Origin: Ancylostoma caninum
Taxonomy: Eukaryota > Nematoda > Chromadorea > Rhabditida > Ancylostomatidae
Direction of reading: 5' to 3'
Length of the DNA stretch: 64,000 nucleotides
NCBI GenBank assembly: GCA_037903475.1
Contig: JBAJFG010000186.1
Span: 1 to 64,000 of the forward strand
Each line of letters begins with the position of its first letter. The stretch's first letter is position 1. Shown here one piece after another: positions 38,801-47,800 of this stretch. The notes beneath the pieces are model-generated. The model did no database searches. It saw only the letters and a program-made list of their open reading frames with translations, and was not told the origin of the DNA. A program made the translations under genes and the position numbers.

Positions 38801-41800
38801 TAATCTTAGCTATACTAGAGAGGAAAATGTGTCAAAAAAGAAGATCTTTTCGAACTTCATGCACCAAACAAGGAGAAGGATGGCTTACACTTCAGGTCAT
38901 GGATATTTATTCTGTACCCGAACTCAAAGAAATAGCATTTGGAAGAAAATTGCGTTGTTTCCAAGGATTGAGAACCGCATGTGCATCGAAAAATATTTGT
39001 TCAACATATGTGCCCTTGTTGAATATACAGATGAGAATGGTTAATTTATAGAGGAGCTTAGTTGTTGTTTGCAATTTTTACGCCCAATTTTTTACATTTT
39101 TTAATTATCCGGTAAGAGAAACCGGCGCCAAATGCACCAGTACCAATCTCTTTGTGCGTAAATCGCTAAGTAAGTTCTCAATCGGCAACCGGAACGCAAC
39201 GATAATAACTGCTAACCCTGCTCAGCGGTGCGACTTATAAGGCAAACACCCTCATTATGTCACATACTATAATCACTGGGTTAGGTACCGTAGATCCAGA
39301 AGTTCACAAACCCATCTAGTATGGTATTTATCTATGGTAAGCGCAAGTTTATCCATGGTAATCGCGATTACTCCTGTCCACCCTTTTGCTTGGCATTTGT
39401 CAAATCGGTTACCCCTCCCCCCCCCCTAGAACACAGAGTGACGTGTCAAGTAACCCATACCTCCTTGCAATCTGCTTAGTCATCAGGTTAGCTGATGATA
39501 AGAGCAACATTTCTTAAGAATTTAGGGATTTTTAGTAATTTTTCCATGATATTCCCTCAGTGTGACTGATGTTAACCAGCTTGAATCAATTGCTTAAAGA
39601 GCAATATTGTATCCAGAAGCGTAGTTAATTCAGCAGTAATAGCGATGTTCGCTCCAGAAGCGCATCAGTTTGGACCCATCAAAAGAATGGTTTTCCATTT
39701 TTTCAGTGTGTGGCATCACAAAACCGCACTTTACCACGAAAGAACTCGTTGCCGCCTGCGCCGGCAAGAAGTACATCAAACCAGCGAAGGGTGTCGTAGT
39801 TGTCGTGAAGTCCAGCGATGTTACCGAGGATGAATTGAACCGAATGTGCTCCAAAGTCGAATACATGGAGATCTGTATCGAAATCACCAACTCACAGTTC
39901 AGAAGTCTACGTTGCCCGAAACTGAAGACGTTGAAGCCATGCATGCCTAGTAAGCGATATTCAGCAATGAATGGGCCATTCTCCCCCTTTTATCTTCCCA
40001 AGTGGGAAAAACTTTGTTCACTTCAGACCGACCGGCGATCAAGATCGTGAACAACAAGTACTTCTCCATCCTCGTTATTCCAACTACTGTGACCTATCCT
40101 CCGAATGTGAAGATTATTGAGGTTCGAAAGAATCCAATGCTTCACCCCACCATCATCGACGCGCTCCGAAAATGGTGTCCAGGCTGTGTCCTCTCTCTGG
40201 ACTACGGTATGCTTTCATTAACATTTAATGATTTTGTTGTATTTGAGAACGTCTTCCTCTCTCTAACACCACAGAATAACGAAATTCTATTACAGCTTGC
40301 GGCTTGAATAAGAAGACCTTCACCATGAAGGAACTCGTGCGCGCCTGTGCCGGCCACGAAGTCATCCGACCACCACCGGGTGTACTCATCATCATCACCT
40401 CCGACATGGTGACCGAAGATGAACTGAATCGCATGTGTGCTAGAGCCGTATTCATGGACGTCTGCATCGAAATCAAGAACTCGAAGTTCAAGAGTTTGCG
40501 CTGTCCGAATCTGAAGGAGTTGAAGCCTTGCCGACCCGGTGAGTGAACGATGGTCTCCGGAAAAACTAAAATATCTCATGGAAAGGTTCTGTTAGTGGAT
40601 ACGGATCGGATATAGGAGACTTCAATGGTGCGGACCCGTTAGCACGCGCCACACGCCTTGTCAATCGAGAATGAGGAAAGTGATGTGCGCCAAAGGATTG
40701 TGCGGATGCGCAGGCAGTCAGAGGGCCAAGACGCGGACTGTGGGGCGCGTGCGAGCGAGTCCGCAACAGTGGAGTCGCATATAGATGAAGCGGACGAGGC
40801 GAATGCTTATAGATCTGACTTCCTCACACCAGTTCTCTAATCAAGTAAGGATACTATGGGGGTGCGAGAACTCGTAACGATGTGTATACTCTCAACTACC
40901 GCTTGTGACGCTGATTTCTAATCCGTTTAGCTTATCTACTGTGGAGCCTCCTATGAAGGGCATATATGCGGCCTGTCTAAAACGGCCAAATTTGACCTCT
41001 GAGTTAGATTCCAGTGAAAATACCAGAGCTACCTCGAGCTGTTATACTAATCTAAAGAGATTAATTTTTTCCAAAACTTCCTTGGATTCGAGTAGTTTCT
41101 TGCGATCTTTTAGCGAAACACATTCCAGATGCTAAACTAGCCTTATCCAAACTTCGTTCATGCCGTCCGACTCTTCACAGAGTATTCCACAACAGCAGAT
41201 AAGGCAAACGGATTTGAAATCAGCGTCACAAATTGTATTTGCCAATATGCATCTCGTTACGAATCGGACACCCCCACCCTTCCCTAGCAAAAAAATATTC
41301 TTATTTTTACGCCCGTCCAAATACAAAGATGGTGTATTATGGATCTCCACTAAAGTCCTTGAAGGCCTTGAAGCAGTATTTAGTGACTCAGCTGCATCTG
41401 CATACTATATAAGTTATCCGATGAGGTGAAGGTATAGTTAAGAAGATTGGGAAATCCTGTATTGATCAGCAAGAGAGCAGTGCTTAACATTTAATTGCTT
41501 TCTCACAATTTCGAGAGAGTGTACATGTTTGAAAACTTCCTGAGAAGTGAAGATGCCGAAAAACCTCTCTTCGAACCCCTTCCTTCCGGAGAATTTCACA
41601 CGCTCGGTGCGACAACTACCACAAGGAATTACTGTTCCAACACGTTGAGCGCCATCAATCAATATCCTTGCTGTCACTGAATTTCGCAATTCCCCAAGTC
41701 AGCGTGGTGACTGAAGCAACGGGGACATGGTGAACGCTGGAAGGAAGGTGTTCAGAAAGGGGTTTTCTGGCACTTTTGCAATCTGGCACTTCTATACTTT

Positions 41801-44800
41801 TATAAGGAAATATGTATACCATTATGACGTTACACGAGTGATCTTTTTATTATTTTGAGCTAGAACATTGCCTTTGAAATGGTTGGGGGAGTCAGAAACA
41901 AAGGGTCAGGAAAACTTGAAGACTTGTCGAGAATGGTTATTACTTCTTGCTTGGTGATTCTGACTAACTTATTTTTTACTGTTACTGACTTTCAGGGAGA
42001 GCCAAAACTGCTTCATTTCCTATTACATCGCGCACTTTTTATTTAGTTTTCATATTTGCCATGTTTCAGGTCGACCCGCTCTCAGAATTGAGTACAACGT
42101 CAACTTCGAAGTGCTCCTCATCCCTCCAAATGTGAAATACCCACCAGGCGCACAGATCATCGAAGTCAAACGAAATCCACCACTTCGAAAAGATATCATA
42201 CGTCAACTTCAGCGCTGGTGTCCACACTGCAGAATCACTCCCGACTACGGTTTGTTGATCTACCCTACATAAGGACCAGTTTTTTACCGTTTTTTTTTTC
42301 AAAATACTGCTAATAGCGCATTTGGACGCAACGCAATTCTATTCGAGAACTGCTGCACTATGAACAGGGAGAACAGCAGCAGTCTATAATTGCTCCAGTC
42401 CAAATTGCAAAAGCTTCTGCCCGCACGGTTTTTTGTAACCTGGGAAATTGTGGGTTACTGGTTTATCACAAGTGTTTTTGAGCATTACGATGACAGGATT
42501 TTCCACGCGTTTTCCCAAAGAACCGTCTCTGTTAGTGTGTTTAACGAGTTATATATCAAAAAACTATTTCCTACATTCGAATATTCGATCACGAATTTTC
42601 GATAGATGAAATATCCAAAAAAATACAGGAGACAACAGCCTTGAAAGAAAGAAAACAAGGACTGCAAAACTTTTTTTTTGGATTTCCAAATTTTCGGACG
42701 AACTCCTGAGCTATGATGGTTTCTAGATTTTTGTTCGGTAAATACTCCAGGATTCGCAAACCCTAGTTTTTTTTCATTGTGAAGGAGCCTGATGAAATTC
42801 TGCACATCAGCCATGACATTTTCCACTACATCACTTCTAATAACAACTGGGAATGTAGCAATAGTTATCCAGAATAGATGATATTTGTACCATAATTACG
42901 ATTAAATTTACAGCAACAACCACAGCACCGACTGGGATGCCGCGCCGCGTAGGTGGTGCGACGCGGCAGACCAGATGGGCGGCGCTCCGTGCAAAAATGA
43001 TCGGCTGGCACTATACATTATTTTTGCAGCAACTACTATCACTAAACAGCACCTAACAATTAGAGAGAAGCCTGTTTTGATTTAACGTTCCATAATTTTT
43101 TGAAAATGCTTTCACTTTCAGTTTGCGGAATAACGAGTCCCAGATTCACAATGCATCAACTCGTATCTGCTTGCACCGGTCAGAAACACATCGTCCCAGC
43201 ACCAGAAATAACTTTGGTTGTTACTTCCAAGCAAGTCACTGAGCAACAGATGAATGCTATGTGCTCCAAAGTAGAAATCATGCAAATTTGCATCGAAATC
43301 ACACGATCGATGTTCAAGAGTTTGCGTTGCCCACACCTGAAGGAGCTGAGACCATGTCAACCAGGTGCGATTGCATTTTCGTGGACAAACGCATTCATGT
43401 GGCTGCGTTTGGGAGCAGTTCCCTTTTCTAGGTAGACCTGCCATCAAAATCGTTGACAATCCGTACTTCGTGATTCTGGAACTTCCTGAAATCATCATGT
43501 TCCCACGTGGCGCTCAGATCATTGAATTGCGAGGAAATCCACTGCTCGGCATTGAGATTATCATGAAGATCAAGAAGTGGTGCCCAGGATGTCTGGTTGC
43601 TGGCGACTACGGTAGGTCTTTTTCCTGACTTTGTGCTGGAGTTGTTGATTTGACAAGTCGCGAGGATTGCCTCGGAGCGGGATTCACGGGTGTTTCCGCT
43701 GTTCTCACCTCAATAACGGGGAAGGCTTCTCATTTTTCGCCAAGTGGACTGGTTTTGTTTTAGACAAAAATAAATATATTTTGTGCTAGTAACTCGCTTC
43801 AGTCAGCCATAAACCATAAAAATGGATAAGTATATTTAGCCATAAAAATTGATCAATATGGAATAGTTCACAAAGTAAGGAAGAAGAATTCAAGGAAGAG
43901 TTTTCAAATAGCCGTTTCCATTCCAATACCATATGCAGGAAACTGAGGTAAAAAAAATCAAGGAATTGGATGGGAGAAGGGTAAAACCCTATCGAATTTA
44001 CGAAAGTAATGTTCGAAAATGTGGTTTTGTGCTGATATTCTTGTTTTGAGATATTATAAGATCAATTGTGTTCTCATTGTAATCCAGAATCGTTTCAGGA
44101 TTAAAGATCGGACATTTTTTCAGATCAGGCTATTAGAAACTTATCTGAAGCCCCATACCGCTCACCTAGTCCCCCCAAAATTAGGAAACCTACTGAATTT
44201 CCATTGCATTTCTTCCAGCCTGCGGTCTGAACAAGCCGAACCCAAGTACAGCGGAACTGATGGCAGCATGTGTTGGCAAAACCGCGGTCGTACCTATGCC
44301 AGGAAGCCAGCTCATATTGCACTCGCGAGACTTCACCGAGAATCAGTTCAACGCCTTCTGCTCCAGAGTGGAAACCATGCAAGTCTGTATAACAATCGAG
44401 AAGTCCAAATTCAGGAAACTGCGATGCCCACACCTCAAGGAACTGCGGTCTTGTCAACGAGGTAAACCACTTTATTAAAGGATCGTTATATGGAAAACTG
44501 TAGGGTTGACGACTTTCAGGAAGGCCTGCTCTCACGATCGTAGAGAACTTCTACCTCGAGGTTATCGTCATCCCATCAAATATCAAGGTCCCACCAGGAG
44601 AGCTAATCTTCGTGGTCAGGAACAATCCACGACTTCCTCTGGAAATTCTGCTGCAGTTGAAGAGAATATGTCCAGGATGCCCCATTTCATTGGATACGGG
44701 TTCGTGACAGTCACTTTTACATCTTGTTCGATCAAATGTGGTTAAAAAAGCTCAAAATCATACTTTTGAATGGCTCCGTCATATCCGCGTAAGAGGGGTG

Positions 44801-47800
44801 AAGGGATTGGTGAGATTGCCAGCTTCCGCAGTCTTATGTGAGACCAATACTCGCTTCGGCATGAAATTTTGATTGAAATTGAAATTCGCTATGAATGAAA
44901 ACGCTCGGACAAAACCATGGAAACAGCCCGGTAATCTTATATACGAAGCGTAGACATGTCCATCAGGAATAGCATCGCAGGAATTGAGTAACGAAAAGAG
45001 GAGAGGTTCTTCTACGAGATTTGAACCCTCGGATCTTCGCCAGCAGTCCAGTGCATTACCCATTACGCCATTGAACTTCCACATGTGTATGAATCCATAT
45101 AGCCACATGAAAGAAAACGAAAGTTGAACTTGTTTGGATCTCCTGGGACCGATAAAGTCAACATGAGGCTCCCTTGCCCTTCAGGATCCAGATGAAATGA
45201 AAAAAGATAGGTGATATCGTACCCCTGGTATACCACGGAAGCAGCTGGGCAAAAATAACGTCGCGGATGGATAATCATGTTGATGGGTATTATGTGAAAT
45301 GTAAATTTGAGTACGTTAACATGACAACTCTCATTTTCAGACTGTGGTTTGAAACGACCCTTCTCCATGAAACAGCTTGCGGCTGCCTGTGCGAACAAGC
45401 TGGTTATCAAGCCGTCACGGGGTCACATCATAGAATTCGATTCGAAACATCTAAGCGAACCAGAGATGAACGCAATATGTGCGAGAGCGGTCTTCATGGA
45501 AGTCTGCATTACTATTTCCAAATCAAATTACAGGAGGTTCAGATGTCCGAATCTACGAGAGCTGAGACCGTGTGCGCCAGGTAAGGGCTAGCAAACCTTT
45601 TTTTCCTTTGAGGACATGATAGGTTTTCATTTAGGTCGTCCTGCCATCAAAGTGGTAGACAACGAACATCTTGTGGAATTCTTCATTCCAATTGAAGTGC
45701 TTACCTATCCTCGTGGAGCAATCATCCTGGAAATTGGCGGAAATCTACTCCTTCCTGTGGATATCATTGAGAAGTACAAGAAGTATTGTAGAGGAAACTG
45801 TCGCTTCCCAACTCGCAATGGTGTGATGAAACAGCTATTTCAAAGTGGATTGCTACTTAAATTGGGGTCTTTCAGCCTGTGTCCTGCAGCCAAGAACATA
45901 CTCTGACAAGGAACTGGTCAGGGTTTGTGCCGGAAAGTCGATCATCAAGCCGCAGCCAGGATTCGCTCTGACCGTGTCCTCAAAGCATGTGACACAAGCC
46001 GAGATTAACGCGCTCTGCTCCAAAGCCGTCTACATGGAGATCTGCATGGTCATTAAGGCTTCACATTTCAAGAACTTGAGATGTCCGATGCTGAAGGAGC
46101 TGAGACCGTGCCGTCCAGGTCGGACTCTCAAAAAAGATTTTACGTTGTACATTTACATCACATTTTACATTGTACTCAATGGCAGAGTCTCACCTCATAA
46201 GTCTGAGATTTTATCATCAGAAGAATCTTCAGGAGACGCTGATTACAATGATATATGTACTTCCTTCCGAAAATGGCGAAAAAAAAAGAACATTTTCTGT
46301 TCTTTTTTTTTCGAGGTTGCGAAAGGTACTACAAGGAGTTGCACTCCCAACACGTTAAGCGCCAGCGATCGATATCAGCGCTACCACGCTGCAACGCCGC
46401 AAATCAGCAACTCCTTGTGGTAGCTGTCGCAGTGAACAGCTCGTTCTCTCCATGAAGAATAGGTTCAAAAGGGGGTCGTTCGGCACACTGATAAAATTCT
46501 AAGGTGGAGACTTTGGCTTCATGCGCATTTCTTACAAAAAAGTGTTATTACAGTACATCCTGATGGATTTTTTCAAAAATATGTTGTTTTAGGGCAACCT
46601 GCGATTACCATCATGAATAACCTGCAATTCGCTCTAGTTGAAATCAGTACGTCGATAAGATATCCGCCAGGCTCGCACATCTTCGAAGTTTCTGGAAATC
46701 CACGACTTCCTGAAGGAATCATAATACTGCTCAAGAAGATTTGCCCGCATTGCCGCATCACAGCTGATTACGGTTCGTTCCTTTAAGCCCATTCTCTTAT
46801 TATTTTCCGAAAATCCTCGATCAAGAACATGTAGCAGAGGAAAGTTTCAAGCTAATCCAGATTTTCCGTGACTTGGGCGAAATTACTGAGTAGATTACAT
46901 ATGAAGAGATTTCATGTGTGAGTAGAGCTACCACTCTAAGGTTATATTTGCGAGTAGTTTCAGCGACAACATAGAAAGCCAGTGTTAATTCTTTTGCTGG
47001 GAAAATTCATGTAAAACAGTATCCATTCAGATTGTGACCTCAAACGACCATTCTCAGTGAGAGAGCTTGTCTCTGCTTGCGCAGGCAAAGTTGTGATCAG
47101 ACCGGCACCACGCTACTATCTGGAAATCCATTCCAAAGACACCACTGAAGCAGAGTTGAACGCCTTCTGTTCGCAAGTCATTTATCTGGAGGCCTGCATC
47201 ACCATCGAAGCGTCCACGTTCAGGAGTTTCAGATGTCCGCACCTACGTGAACTCAAACCCTGTCAGCCAGGTCAGTAGTCCATGTATCTGCCACTAATCG
47301 CTGTTTTTTTTTCTATATTTGCAGTTTTTTGTTAGGCTCCAAACAGTTTCCTCTTAGGTCGTCCGGCTCTCACTATAATAAACAATGCTTACTTGACGGT
47401 TATTGATATCCCTCTAACTGTGGTATTCCCTACCGGTGTGACGATCTTCAAGATTTATGGAAATCCTCTTCTCCCCATCGAAATCATTGAGCGATTCAGG
47501 AGAATATGTCCAAATTGTCGATTCCCGGCGGACACTGGTAGGGTCGCTCAAATTACGTGGAAAATGTACAGATAAGAATTTGCTTTTTTCAGCATGTAGA
47601 CTGGAGCCACGTGTCTACTCTGACAAGGAATTGGTCGCCGTTTGTGCTGGAAAGACAAAGATCAAGCCGGCAACGGGCTACTACCTAACGGTCTCGTCGA
47701 AATATGTCACCGAAGCGGAGATGAACGCGCTTTGTTTGAAGGCAACATACATGGAGATCTGCATCACCATCACGGAGTCGCATTTCAAGAGCTTGCGTTG

